DNA of 23,422 nucleotides from a virus: positions 1 through 23,422 of IMG/VR virus record IMGVR_UViG_3300030617_000051. One strand, given 5' to 3'. How positions within the stretch are numbered: the first letter of the stretch is position 1; every line of letters begins with the position of its first letter. A program made the position numbers and the translations under genes. The notes under the pieces were generated by a model that was given only the letters and a program-made list of their open reading frames with translations, was not told the origin of the DNA and searched no databases. Below, one piece after another: positions 13,765 through 19,795 of this stretch.

Positions 13765-13777
13765 TTGACGCTTGACA
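13765..13777 (+). promoter_or_regulatory. Stoperator-like 13-mer upstream of a small gene
   Basis: An exact TTGACGCTTGACA, nine bases after a stop codon and 12 bases before the ATG at 13790. The gap (13757-13789) has no room for a -10 and transcript start before that gene, so a repressor site acting on passing transcription is more likely than a promoter. Confidence 0.6.
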
Positions 13778-13789
13778 GATTGGGGCACG

Positions 13790-14005
13790 ATGAAGAGCTT
13801 TGACATGGCTGGTGGCTGGGACTTCGAAGAGATCGAGAGGGAAGAGAAAGACCGATCGGCAAACATGATTCGCGACAGCTATAGGCGAATCGTGGAGACT
13901 GCCGTAGGCATCGAGGTGGACGCAATCAACGCTGGCGCCCCCAAGGATCTTGCGAAGGCAGTTTCTCGCCTTGCGCTTGCTCGCATGCTGGGACTGACGA
14001 CTTGA
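13790..14005 (+). CDS. Hypothetical charged protein (71 aa)
   Basis: ATG 13790 has GGGG four bases upstream; an in-frame TTG at 13772 falls inside the 13-mer and lacks a site. The product MKSFDMAGGWDFEEIEREEK... is Glu/Arg-rich and helical, ending AKAVSRLALARMLGLTT. No family recognised. Its stop overlaps the TTG of the phosphoesterase. Confidence 0.65.
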   Translation: MKSFDMAGGWDFEEIEREEKDRSANMIRDSYRRIVETAVGIEVDAINAGAPKDLAKAVSRLALARMLGLTT

Positions 14006-14763
14006 CCAAGGAACAAACGATCCTGGTATGGCCCGATACCCAGATCCCAGAGCAGGACAATCGCGCGGTCAACGCGCTGATCTCCTTCATCAACGACTTC
14101 GGCCCTGATGGCATCGTTGACATCGGCGACTGGATGGAGTTCAGCCCTCCGTCCCGCTGGTCCAAGGGCACCGCCCAGGAATACGACACAAGTCTGACCC
14201 GTGACCTCAAGGTGGCTCATGGAATTCAGGCGCGTGTCCGCGCGGTGCATGATGGTTGGTGGAAGCGTCATCTCGGAAATCACGATATGCGAGTGGCCGA
14301 CTCTGTTCGCCGTTACTCGCCGTGGCTGTACGGCTATGAGGGCATCTCGTACGACTCCATGCTGAAGCACGAGGAGTACGGGATCGAGACTCTGCCGCTG
14401 ATCTACGACATTGCCCCGGGCTGGATCAGTACCCATGGCCATAAAGGCACTCACATGTCTCAGCGGCCGGCAGGCACGGCCATGAGCCTGGTCAAGAGGA
14501 CCAGCAAGAGCGTCGTAATCGGCCATACACATCGTGCCGGGCTGGAGCCCTGGGATAGGGGCTACAACGGCCATACGGACCGACTGTGGGCTATGGAAGT
14601 CGGGAACCTGATGGATATGCGCAAGGCGTCCTATCTGGAGATCGGCTCCGCGAACTGGCAGACCGCTTTTGGTCTGCTTCACGTCAAGGGCCGGCAGGTC
14701 CGGCCTGAGGTCATCTACATCACGAACGGCCGTTTCGTTGTCGATGGGAAGGAGTACAGGTGA
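14002..14763 (+). CDS. Calcineurin-like metallophosphoesterase
   Basis: 253 residues from TTG 14002 (TTGA overlap). The metal-binding motifs are in order: PDTQIP (D12, Gln where many enzymes have His), DIGDWMEF, LGNHDMR (G92-D95), STHGHKGTHM and IGHTHRAG. This is a complete two-metal phosphoesterase site. Phage members act on DNA, nucleotides or other phosphodiesters; the substrate cannot be told from sequence. Position among replication genes suggests nucleic-acid processing. The C-terminal strands (YITNGRFVVDGKEYR) are typical of the fold's end. Confidence 0.88.
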   Translation: MTKEQTILVWPDTQIPEQDNRAVNALISFINDFGPDGIVDIGDWMEFSPPSRWSKGTAQEYDTSLTRDLKVAHGIQARVRAVHDGWWKRHLGNHDMRVADSVRRYSPWLYGYEGISYDSMLKHEEYGIETLPLIYDIAPGWISTHGHKGTHMSQRPAGTAMSLVKRTSKSVVIGHTHRAGLEPWDRGYNGHTDRLWAMEVGNLMDMRKASYLEIGSANWQTAFGLLHVKGRQVRPEVIYITNGRFVVDGKEYR

Positions 14764-15119
14764 CAGACGAGTGGACTGGCCGCAAGTACGTCGGCATTGG
14801 AGCGGACGCGCGTCCGCTGGAAATCATCTCGGAGCCCTTCAAGGGTGGCGAGATTCAATACGTGGCCTTCAAGAGCGGACTCGAAGTTGCAGTTGTCCGC
14901 ACGGACTCTCTCGATGAAGGCCGCTTCGGTCTCTTCCGGCGCATCATTGAGCCGAAGTACAAGGTTGGCGACAGGGTTGTTATCGGTGACGACGTCTACA
15001 CCATCGATGCAGTGTCGTCCAAGCCCGATAAGGATGGAGAATTCCTTTACATCCTCAATAGCCCAGAGGACATCGATTACTCATGGCAGCTCTACATCGA
15101 CCGTAAGGCCGATGCATGA
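14760..15119 (+). CDS. Hypothetical protein with SH3-like segment (119 aa)
   Basis: GTG 14760 overlaps the phosphoesterase stop, with GGAGTACAG upstream. The N-terminal half (EIISEPFKGGEIQYVAFKSG) and the C-terminal half (PKYKVGDRVVIGDDVYTIDA) look like small beta structures; the latter has the same 'K-V-G-D-R-V' pattern as the barrels at 11807-12406. Function unknown. ATGA coupling to the sigma-like gene. Confidence 0.65.
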   Translation: MTDEWTGRKYVGIGADARPLEIISEPFKGGEIQYVAFKSGLEVAVVRTDSLDEGRFGLFRRIIEPKYKVGDRVVIGDDVYTIDAVSSKPDKDGEFLYILNSPEDIDYSWQLYIDRKADA

Positions 15120-15724
15120 CAGATATCGACTGGCAACCGATCACCGAACTCGCGAAGCGAGTCGGGAAGAAGTACGCGGCCAAGTATCCGGGCATTGATG
15201 CCGAGGACATCTCTCAGGAAGTCCTGGTGAAGCTTGTCGAGCATCCCGACATCCTTCGGGCCTTCCCGGAGAACATTGCCGTTGTCACGGCTCTCATGGG
15301 CAAGCTTGCCGCCGGCTATGCGTCGATGGAGCGATACGACTACACGGTTCGATCGGCGAAGTACCTCTACACACCGGACGAAGTCAGGGCACTTCTTGAG
15401 CATGCCTACTGGGATGAGTCCCTGAGAGAGACATCAGTCCCGACAGGACCGGACGACAGGACGGCACTGGTCGTCTGGCAGAACGTCTGCGTTGCCCTCT
15501 GGGATCTCGATGCCGCATTCACCGCGCTCAATCCGGCCGATGCATTCCGGCTCCAGTCGCGTTACTGGATGGGGAACGAGTTCCCGACCGATGCAGCGAA
15601 GAAGGCTTGCTATCGAGCCGTGGACACTCTCACTCGATACCTGAATGAACGGGTCAATCGGAGCACTGTTGACCACGACGGACCAGGATCCCGTAAGGCC
15701 GGCAAGCTGCCGGCCGCAGCATAA
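15116..15724 (+). CDS. Sigma-factor-like protein
   Basis: 202 residues from ATG 15116. The N-terminal part (ITELAKRVGKKYAAKYPGID followed by AEDISQEVLVKLVEHP) matches sigma region 2, especially the 'D-x-x-Q-E-x-x-x-K' helix that binds core polymerase. The C-terminal part (NEFPTDAAKKACYRAVDTLTRYLNE) is arranged like a weak region 4 helix-turn-helix. The middle is divergent and the tail is Ala/Lys-rich. It may redirect host RNA polymerase to late or early phage promoters, or be a relic used as a regulator. The match is moderate and by eye. Confidence 0.6.
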   Translation: MTDIDWQPITELAKRVGKKYAAKYPGIDAEDISQEVLVKLVEHPDILRAFPENIAVVTALMGKLAAGYASMERYDYTVRSAKYLYTPDEVRALLEHAYWDESLRETSVPTGPDDRTALVVWQNVCVALWDLDAAFTALNPADAFRLQSRYWMGNEFPTDAAKKACYRAVDTLTRYLNERVNRSTVDHDGPGSRKAGKLPAAA

Positions 15725-15734
15725 GGAGGATGGC

Positions 15735-15935
15735 GTGAACTCTGAAACGTCGGTAGGACTTGCGTGTGTTGGAGTGTTCTTCGGGCTCCTGGCAATCCTG
15801 GGCATTGATGCCCTAGTGGCCCAGGGACTTCACTGGCTCTTCCCCCACTTCTGGGGATTCTGGCGTGACTTTGTTGGAGTCATCATCGCCGTATTCTTCC
15901 TCAATCATCTGCGCGCACGCTCCGTCAAGAGCTGA
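15735..15935 (+). CDS. Small membrane protein with two TM segments (66 aa)
   Basis: GTG 15735 has a perfect AAGGAGG five bases upstream (overlapping the sigma-like gene's stop). Hydrophobic segments are SVGLACVGVFFGLLAILGI and DFVGVIIAVFFLNHL, separated by an aromatic loop (HWLFPHFWGFWR), with a basic C-terminus that should face the cytoplasm. Being in the early arm and far from the endolysin, it is more likely a host-membrane or superinfection-related protein than the main holin. Function unknown. Confidence 0.7.
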   Translation: MNSETSVGLACVGVFFGLLAILGIDALVAQGLHWLFPHFWGFWRDFVGVIIAVFFLNHLRARSVKS

Positions 15936-16039
15936 TGTACAAGCGACTGTTTGAAAACCTTGAACGGCGGGGCATCAGCCCCGCCGTTTCGGCAAATCTC
16001 AAGCGCATATCGATGCGATGGATAGGAGAGAAGCGGTGA
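15935..16039 (+). CDS. Small basic ORF (34 aa) containing a hairpin
   Basis: ATG 15935 overlaps the previous stop (TGATG) and the TGA at 16037-16039 overlaps the next GTG. The product MYKRLFENLERRGISPAVSA... is basic and helical. The 11-bp hairpin at 15963-15988 lies inside it. Double coupling supports translation; the hairpin supports a terminator instead. Both may be true. Confidence 0.45.
   Translation: MYKRLFENLERRGISPAVSANLKRISMRWIGEKR
15963..15989 (+). terminator. Perfect 11-bp hairpin, possible terminator
   Basis: AACGGCGGGGC (15963-15973), loop ATCA, GCCCCGCCGTT (15978-15988), then T. The ATCA loop is shared with the terminator at 17239. It would end or attenuate the transcript in the middle of a tightly coupled gene string. 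Confidence 0.6.
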
Positions 16040-16272
16040 GCCTGAACATGGAAAAGTACACGACAGTCTATCTGGAAGTCACGTGGTCCAGTGGCGATAG
16101 CGAGAAGCTGACACTCCTAGATGGCACGAAGCTTGATGACGTGGTGTCAACTCTTGACGACATCAATTCGGAAGAGTTCTTTGGACTCATCCAGTGGGAC
16201 ACTTCCGTCGTATGCCTGCGACTTGATCTGATTCGTAAGATCAAACTCTGGACCGAAGAGAGGTACCGATGA
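16036..16272 (+). CDS. Hypothetical protein (78 aa)
   Basis: GTG 16036 has GGAG eight bases upstream and overlaps the 34-aa ORF's stop; the in-frame ATG at 16018 lacks a site. The product (MSLNMEKYTTVYLEVTWSSG...) is strand-rich with an acidic middle (LDDVVSTLDDINSEEF) and a basic helical end. No family recognised. Confidence 0.65.
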   Translation: MSLNMEKYTTVYLEVTWSSGDSEKLTLLDGTKLDDVVSTLDDINSEEFFGLIQWDTSVVCLRLDLIRKIKLWTEERYR

Positions 16273-16673
16273 GGATCCTCATTACCGGCTCGCGTCAGTG
16301 GACGGACCAGACAAGGCTAGAGACAGAGATTTTCAAGGCGGTAGCGCAGGCGCACGGCGAAGCCTTCATGGGCTATCGGATCCCAGTCACCTTCGTTCAC
16401 GGCGCCTGTCCCCTCGGCGCAGACCAGATGGCCTCTGACTACATCACGAAGATTCAGGCAGTCAACGAGCCTGGTCGCATCTACCATGAGAAGCATCCTG
16501 CCGATTGGGAGAAGCACGGTAAGTCTGCTGGCCTCATCAGGAATGCCGAGATGGTCAAGCTCGGTGCTGACCTCTGCATTGCCTTCATCGTTCCCGGCCG
16601 CAGCCGGGGAACAGAGCATACTGTCCGGCTTGCCCGCACTGCGGGCATCGAAGTCTGTGCGGTGATCGCCTAA
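16269..16673 (+). CDS. SLOG-family protein (DUF2493/YspA-like)
   Basis: 134 residues from ATG 16269 (ATGA overlap). The Rossmann-like start MRILITGSRQWTD, the FVHGACPLGADQMASDY loop and the later GRSRGTEHTVRLARTAG match the SLOG nucleotide-binding superfamily, DUF2493 branch. Such proteins are common in phages and mobile elements; relatives sense or process nucleotide ligands or NAD-related molecules. Substrate unknown. No TIR, effector or helicase partner is adjacent, so a defence role is not indicated. Confidence 0.85.
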   Translation: MRILITGSRQWTDQTRLETEIFKAVAQAHGEAFMGYRIPVTFVHGACPLGADQMASDYITKIQAVNEPGRIYHEKHPADWEKHGKSAGLIRNAEMVKLGADLCIAFIVPGRSRGTEHTVRLARTAGIEVCAVIA

Positions 16674-16873
16674 TGGCTATCCGAATCAGAGCAACATTCG
16701 TTATCGAGTACGATGCGGATCCCGGTGACTATGGCACTGACGTACCGGCAGATATGGCATCGGTTGATGAGGAGAATTACACTAGCGGCTCCGTAAGTCT
16801 GGATGAGCTTGCCTATGGTGGCGATGACGTCACGATAGCTGCGACTTTCGAAGGGCTGGTAGTCAATGACTGA
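16673..16873 (+). CDS. Hypothetical acidic protein (66 aa)
   Basis: ATG 16673 overlaps the previous stop by one base (TAATG). The product (MAIRIRATFVIEYDADPGDY...) is rich in Asp/Glu with beta-strand ends (VTIAATFEGLVVND). No family recognised. Its end overlaps the next gene by eight bases. Confidence 0.65.
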   Translation: MAIRIRATFVIEYDADPGDYGTDVPADMASVDEENYTSGSVSLDELAYGGDDVTIAATFEGLVVND

Positions 16874-17231
16874 GTTCGAGGTCGGAGACATCATTGAGTG
16901 CCCCACCGACGATAAAGAGCGGGAGCGATACGAAGTCAAGTACGTCATCCGTCAGCCCGATGGCCGAGTCTTCTACATCGGCAAGGTATTGACCGGCGAT
17001 CGTGTCGGACATGAGCTTTGGGGGATCTTCAGTACGGCTCGCAAGGTCGAACCATTCTTTGAAGCTGGCAAGACATATCGGGATCACGACGGAGAGCTGT
17101 TCGAGGTGCAGCACGTATCGGAGCGATACGGCAAGAAGATCGCGGCCGGCTGGGCTAAGTATCCGGACATGGATGATGGATACTGGATTTCCAAGACCAT
17201 GTTCGGTCGGTGGACCGAGGTGAAGGACTAG
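16866..17231 (+). CDS. Hypothetical protein with SH3-like strands (121 aa), last of early arm
   Basis: ATG 16866, reached through overlap with the previous gene. Strand-rich sequence with FEVGDIIECPTDDKERERYE near the start and a second similar part (FEAGKTYRDHDGELFEVQHV), so it may hold two small barrels like the proteins at 11807 and 14760. TAG 17229-17231 lies eight bases before the convergent terminator, making this the last gene of the arm. Confidence 0.68.
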   Translation: MTEFEVGDIIECPTDDKERERYEVKYVIRQPDGRVFYIGKVLTGDRVGHELWGIFSTARKVEPFFEAGKTYRDHDGELFEVQHVSERYGKKIAAGWAKYPDMDDGYWISKTMFGRWTEVKD

Positions 17232-17238
17232 AACGACA

Positions 17239-17271
17239 GAAAGCCCCCGCCATCAGGCGGGGGCTTTCGTG
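17239..17271. terminator. Bidirectional terminator at the end of the early arm
   Basis: GAAAGCCCCCGCC (17239-17251), loop ATCA, GGCGGGGGCTTTC (17256-17268): a perfect 13-bp stem with T-rich flanks on both strands. It stops the plus-strand arm and may stop minus-strand transcription from the DUF397 gene. The rest of the gap to 17343 holds only a small hairpin TCAGG-TACTG-CCTGA at 17301-17315. Confidence 0.88.
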
Positions 17272-17343
17272 TTTCGGCAGTAAGTAATCCGTGACTCACG
17301 TCAGGTACTGCCTGATGCCAGCCCATTGGAGCCGACCCTGATA

Positions 17344-17538
17344 TCAGCCTAGCTCACCGTTCTTGATCGCGGAGACGAACGCCGACCAGGCTTCAGAGCC
17401 GAACTGAAGTGCCGGCCCCTGGGGGTCCTTCGTGTCGCCTACAGCGACACCATCAACAGCGGCAACCTCTACACAGTCGCCAGACGCATTGCTGTAGCTG
17501 GCCTTACGCCAGGTGCCCTCGATACCGTGCTTCATCAT
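17344..17538 (-). CDS. DUF397 protein
   Basis: 64 residues; the ATG at 17538 overlaps the XRE gene's stop (ATGA) with AAGGAG nine bases upstream. The sequence has the family hallmarks in order: WRKASYSNASGDCVEVA, then VAVGDTKDPQGPALQFGSEA and WSAFVSAIKNGEL. DUF397 proteins are nearly always encoded next to a WhiJ-type XRE regulator in Streptomyces, and such pairs (Scr1/Scr2, WhiJ region) regulate antibiotic production or development, with the small protein thought to modulate its partner. In a phage this is probably host-derived cargo. Confidence 0.93.
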   Translation of the reverse strand: MMKHGIEGTWRKASYSNASGDCVEVAAVDGVAVGDTKDPQGPALQFGSEAWSAFVSAIKNGELG

Positions 17539-18389
17539 GGCGCATACTCCTTAGCGAGTTGGTGTAGCCAGTCGCGCGTTCGCTCTGGCGGATCCGCAGA
17601 CGCCATGAGTCGACTGAAAGCGTCTTCATGGCGATCGAGGTCTGATGGTCGGTCCATATAAAGTGCACCGGTCATAGCCTCTGTATAGGCCACGGTTCCG
17701 GGCACTTCGTCAGTGAACTCGAAGAGCACGAAGCTTTGTCCCATGCTGGCATGGGCTCCGGCAGTGAAGGGCAGGAACTGCACCACAACCTTGGAACTTC
17801 GCGAAAGATCGGCCAGCTTGAGTAGCTGAGCTGCCATAATGGCCGGCGATCCAACAGGGCGCCGGGCAACAGCTTCGCTCATGACTGCCCAGATCTGCGG
17901 ACCCTCTGGACGATCAAGGATCGCCTGGCGCTCCATCCGAAGCGCAACACGTTGATCAATCTGGTCGCTGGTCTCCAGTGGATGCCCCACTTGGAACACT
18001 GCCCGAGCGTAGTCCTGGGTCTGGAACAAGCCGGGGATCAACTCCTGCTGGAACGTGCGGATCCTGGCAGCGTCAGCCTCAAACCCTACGTAGTCGGCGA
18101 ACCAGCCGGGCACCGAGTCTCCGTAGGACTGCCACCATCCTCGCTGCCGGCTACGGCGAGCAAGATCTCTGATCGATCGCACCTCGTCATCGGCCGTTAC
18201 CCCATAGATTTCAAGCAGGGGACGTACGTCCGCATCCCGAAGGGCGATCTCTCCCGACTCGATACGAGACAGCTTGCTCAGCGACCAGCCGAGCGGGGCA
18301 CAGACGTCCTTGGCTGCGATGTTCTGGTCTGACCGCAACTTGCGCAGCGACGCGCCCAGACGTCGCCTCAGCACGGTTGGACTCTGCAC
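17535..18389 (-). CDS. WhiJ/Scr1-type XRE regulator (DUF5753)
   Basis: 284 residues from GTG 18389, preceded on the minus strand by GGGAGAGG four bases upstream; an upstream extension in frame to 18440 lacks a site and would collide with the divergent promoter. The N-terminal HTH is LRRRLGASLRKLRSDQNIAA then LGWSLSKLSRIESGEIALRD, about residues 5-55. The rest is the DUF5753 domain: WFADYVGFEADAARIRTFQQ, LIPGLFQTQDYARAV, VVVQFLPFTAGAHASMGQSF and VAYTEAMTGALYMDRP. Members bind DNA and work with the adjacent DUF397 protein. It may control its own divergent promoter region (18390-18566). This is a host-type regulator, not a typical phage repressor. Confidence 0.92.
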   Translation of the reverse strand: MQSPTVLRRRLGASLRKLRSDQNIAAKDVCAPLGWSLSKLSRIESGEIALRDADVRPLLEIYGVTADDEVRSIRDLARRSRQRGWWQSYGDSVPGWFADYVGFEADAARIRTFQQELIPGLFQTQDYARAVFQVGHPLETSDQIDQRVALRMERQAILDRPEGPQIWAVMSEAVARRPVGSPAIMAAQLLKLADLSRSSKVVVQFLPFTAGAHASMGQSFVLFEFTDEVPGTVAYTEAMTGALYMDRPSDLDRHEDAFSRLMASADPPERTRDWLHQLAKEYAP

Positions 18390-18473
18390 GCTGCCTCTCC
18401 CAGGTCGATGACGCACATACAGTCTCCCACCACCTCTCACCTGATCAACCCCCGGCTCGCGCGATCATGCAAC

Positions 18474-18501
18474 TTGCACTTGCTGTCAAATTTGCACTTG
18501 C
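18474..18501. promoter_or_regulatory. Direct repeats in the divergent regulator region
   Basis: TTGCACTTGC occurs at 18474-18483 and 18492-18501, 18 bp apart start to start, with TGTCAAAT between. On the minus strand TTGACA (18484-18489) could be a -35 for the XRE gene. The 177-bp region 18390-18566 divides two divergent genes, so these repeats are the best operator candidates for the XRE/DUF397 pair. Confidence 0.55.
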
Positions 18502-18566
18502 ATCGGAGCCTACCTGCGGGGCATCATGAAGTCAGGAAGATTGCTCATAGTGATCGCGAGTCGCCC

Positions 18567-19031
18567 ATGAGTGATCTTGATCCGGCATCAGATTGGATCA
18601 TCATGGGATCAGCCGTGTTAGCTGTGGCTTGGAGACGCTTCTACGTCAGTACGCCCGAAGGGCTTTCGTCGCTCAGGCGACACTGCCGTCGGTCCATGGA
18701 GCTGCAATGGCTCCTACTCAATCCCGTCCTCGATGCCGCAGAGCTGGTCATCAGCGAGCTAGCCACGAACGCGATCAGGCACGCCGATGGTGTGGAGGGC
18801 ATAGACCTGCGGATCGTAGACGTCTACTACGACCATCCCGTCCTGACGATCGAGTGCCGAGATGGATCCCCCGTCTTCGATGTTGTGGCGCCCGGCAACT
18901 CCCTCTCAGACAGCTGTCGCGGTCTGGGTATCGTCACCGCGCTCACGGACCACTGGCACATAGAGCCCAGGGGTTCAGGCAAGTCAGTGATCGCGGTCAT
19001 CGACACGTCACTCAAACGGGTGAAGCTGTAG
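18567..19031 (+). CDS. RsbW/SpoIIAB-like anti-sigma ATPase with a TTA codon
   Basis: About 154 residues from ATG 18567 (ribosome-binding site weak; ATG 18603 is an alternative). GHKL ATPase motifs are in order: N-box ELVISELATNAIRHADG, D-x-G in LTIECRDGSPVFDV, and the G-x-G-L lid SCRGLGIVTALTDHW. This is the HATPase_c_2 type common in Streptomyces, where such kinases bind anti-sigma-factor antagonists or sigma factors, and it is a frequent neighbour of WhiJ-like/DUF397 pairs. Codon 18 (18618-18620) is TTA, the rare codon read only by the bldA tRNA in Streptomyces, so translation may wait for late growth or development. It is transcribed away from the XRE gene. Confidence 0.85.
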   Translation: MSDLDPASDWIIMGSAVLAVAWRRFYVSTPEGLSSLRRHCRRSMELQWLLLNPVLDAAELVISELATNAIRHADGVEGIDLRIVDVYYDHPVLTIECRDGSPVFDVVAPGNSLSDSCRGLGIVTALTDHWHIEPRGSGKSVIAVIDTSLKRVKL

Positions 19032-19081
19032 ACCAGACGCTTTGATGAAGGCGCGAGGGGCAAGATGCCCCTTCCATAGAC

Positions 19082-19119
19082 TCCTCCGGAGAGTCGCTGA
19101 CCCTTCTATCTCCGGAGGA
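19082..19119. repeat. Inverted repeat after the ATPase gene
   Basis: TCCTCCGGAGA (19082-19092) and TCTCCGGAGGA (19109-19119) are perfect complements, and each arm is itself nearly palindromic, so alternative folds exist. Another hairpin, GCGTGGC...GCCACGC, follows (19121-19145). Together with the terminator at 19150 they fill the gap 19032-19149, which otherwise holds no gene I can support. Confidence 0.6.
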
Positions 19120-19149
19120 CGCGTGGCCGTCGGTCGGCCGCCACGCAAA

Positions 19150-19179
19150 GAAGCCCCCCGCCTGATGGCGGGGGGCTTC
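19150..19179. terminator. Bidirectional terminator between late arm and cassette
   Basis: GAAGCCCCCCGCC, loop TGAT, GGCGGGGGGCTTC: a perfect 13-bp stem, followed by CTTCTTTG on the minus strand. It ends the minus-strand lysis transcript and the plus-strand ATPase transcript. It is nearly the mirror image of the terminator at 17239. Confidence 0.88.
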
Positions 19180-19185
19180 GTCGTT

Positions 19186-19416
19186 CTAGCTACTGGACTC
19201 CAGCTGAGTCACACGCTGGTCCAGCGCGGTAAGGGCCGTGGATGTGTTGGTGGCGTGCTGACTCAGCTCATCGCCAAGACGCACAACCGCAGCAGTGTTC
19301 TCGGCAACTGCCGTGACGAAGTCATGAAGCTTCGCCAGACTCTTGGCACACATGGCCAGTAGGGCACCCGCAGTGCCTATCGCAGCCATGATGGTCGTAA
19401 TGGTGTCGATGCTCAT
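19186..19416 (-). CDS. Holin-like small membrane protein (76 aa)
   Basis: Starts at ATG 19416; the ribosome-binding site is weak. One hydrophobic segment (TIMAAIGTAGALLAMCAKSL, residues 6-26) is followed by a probable coiled coil (VRLGDELSQHATNTSTALTA, then LDQRVTQLES). One membrane segment plus a short soluble coil, directly after the endolysin and another small gene, fits a holin or holin-associated protein that controls timing of lysis. It could also be a membrane anchor. It is the last gene of the late arm, and its TAG stop lies at the start of the terminator repeat. Confidence 0.7.
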   Translation of the reverse strand: MSIDTITTIMAAIGTAGALLAMCAKSLAKLHDFVTAVAENTAAVVRLGDELSQHATNTSTALTALDQRVTQLESSS

Positions 19417-19426
19417 AACTCAGTCA

Positions 19427-19795
19427 TCACGCACCAGGCGCGACAGGCGCCTCAGCCGCCGGAGCGGCTGGCACAGCTATCGGCACTGCACTGGCCGCAT
19501 GCTCAACAGCCGCAGCCAGCTTCCGCAGCTCGGCCGCAGCATCAGCCCGAACACGATCAACATCGGCCGTGGCCTGAGCCTTCAGCTTGGCCACCTCAGC
19601 CTCAACTGCCTTGGCAACGCTCGGATCATGAGTCTCTACATAGTCCACAACGCCCGTAGCGTCGTGCTGAAGGGTGGCCACGTTGCCAGTAGCCACGGCG
19701 GTTGCAACGCCAGTCAGACGGGCGCTGACGTAGCTCAGCGCGTTGTGCAGAGTGACACCAGACCCAACGACAGTCAGCAGTTCAACAAGGCTCAT
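19427..19795 (-). CDS. Ala-rich coiled-coil protein in the lysis region (122 aa)
   Basis: ATG 19795 overlaps the endolysin stop (TGATG). The N-terminal 35 residues are moderately hydrophobic (LLTVVGSGVTLHNALSYVSA), then a long Ala/Lys/Glu helix (AEVAKLKAQATADVDRVRAD onward) and a Pro/Ala tail (PAAPAAEAPVAPGA). It may be a second holin-type protein or a membrane-associated lysis accessory, but no known family is recognised. Confidence 0.65.
   Translation of the reverse strand: MSLVELLTVVGSGVTLHNALSYVSARLTGVATAVATGNVATLQHDATGVVDYVETHDPSVAKAVEAEVAKLKAQATADVDRVRADAAAELRKLAAAVEHAASAVPIAVPAAPAAEAPVAPGA

Larger units (their letters stand above)
17229..19188. repeat. Inverted near-identical terminator arms bounding the cassette
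   Basis: Arm 1 (17229-17268, plus strand) and arm 2 (19188-19150, read on the minus strand) share TAGAACGAC, one to two bases, then a GAA(A)GCCCCC(C)GCC-ATCA stem-loop. In each arm the TAG is the stop codon of the last gene of that phage arm. The 1.9 kb between them holds the XRE/DUF397/ATPase cassette. Confidence 0.7.

Noticed and set aside
13879-14682. 267-codon minus-strand frame opposite the phosphoesterase
   Set aside because: The plus strand has all metallophosphoesterase motifs; the minus frame looks like low-complexity translation of the antisense.
16269-16673. SLOG protein as part of a nucleotide-signalling defence system
   Set aside because: No effector, cyclase or helicase neighbour; DUF2493 proteins are common single genes in phages.
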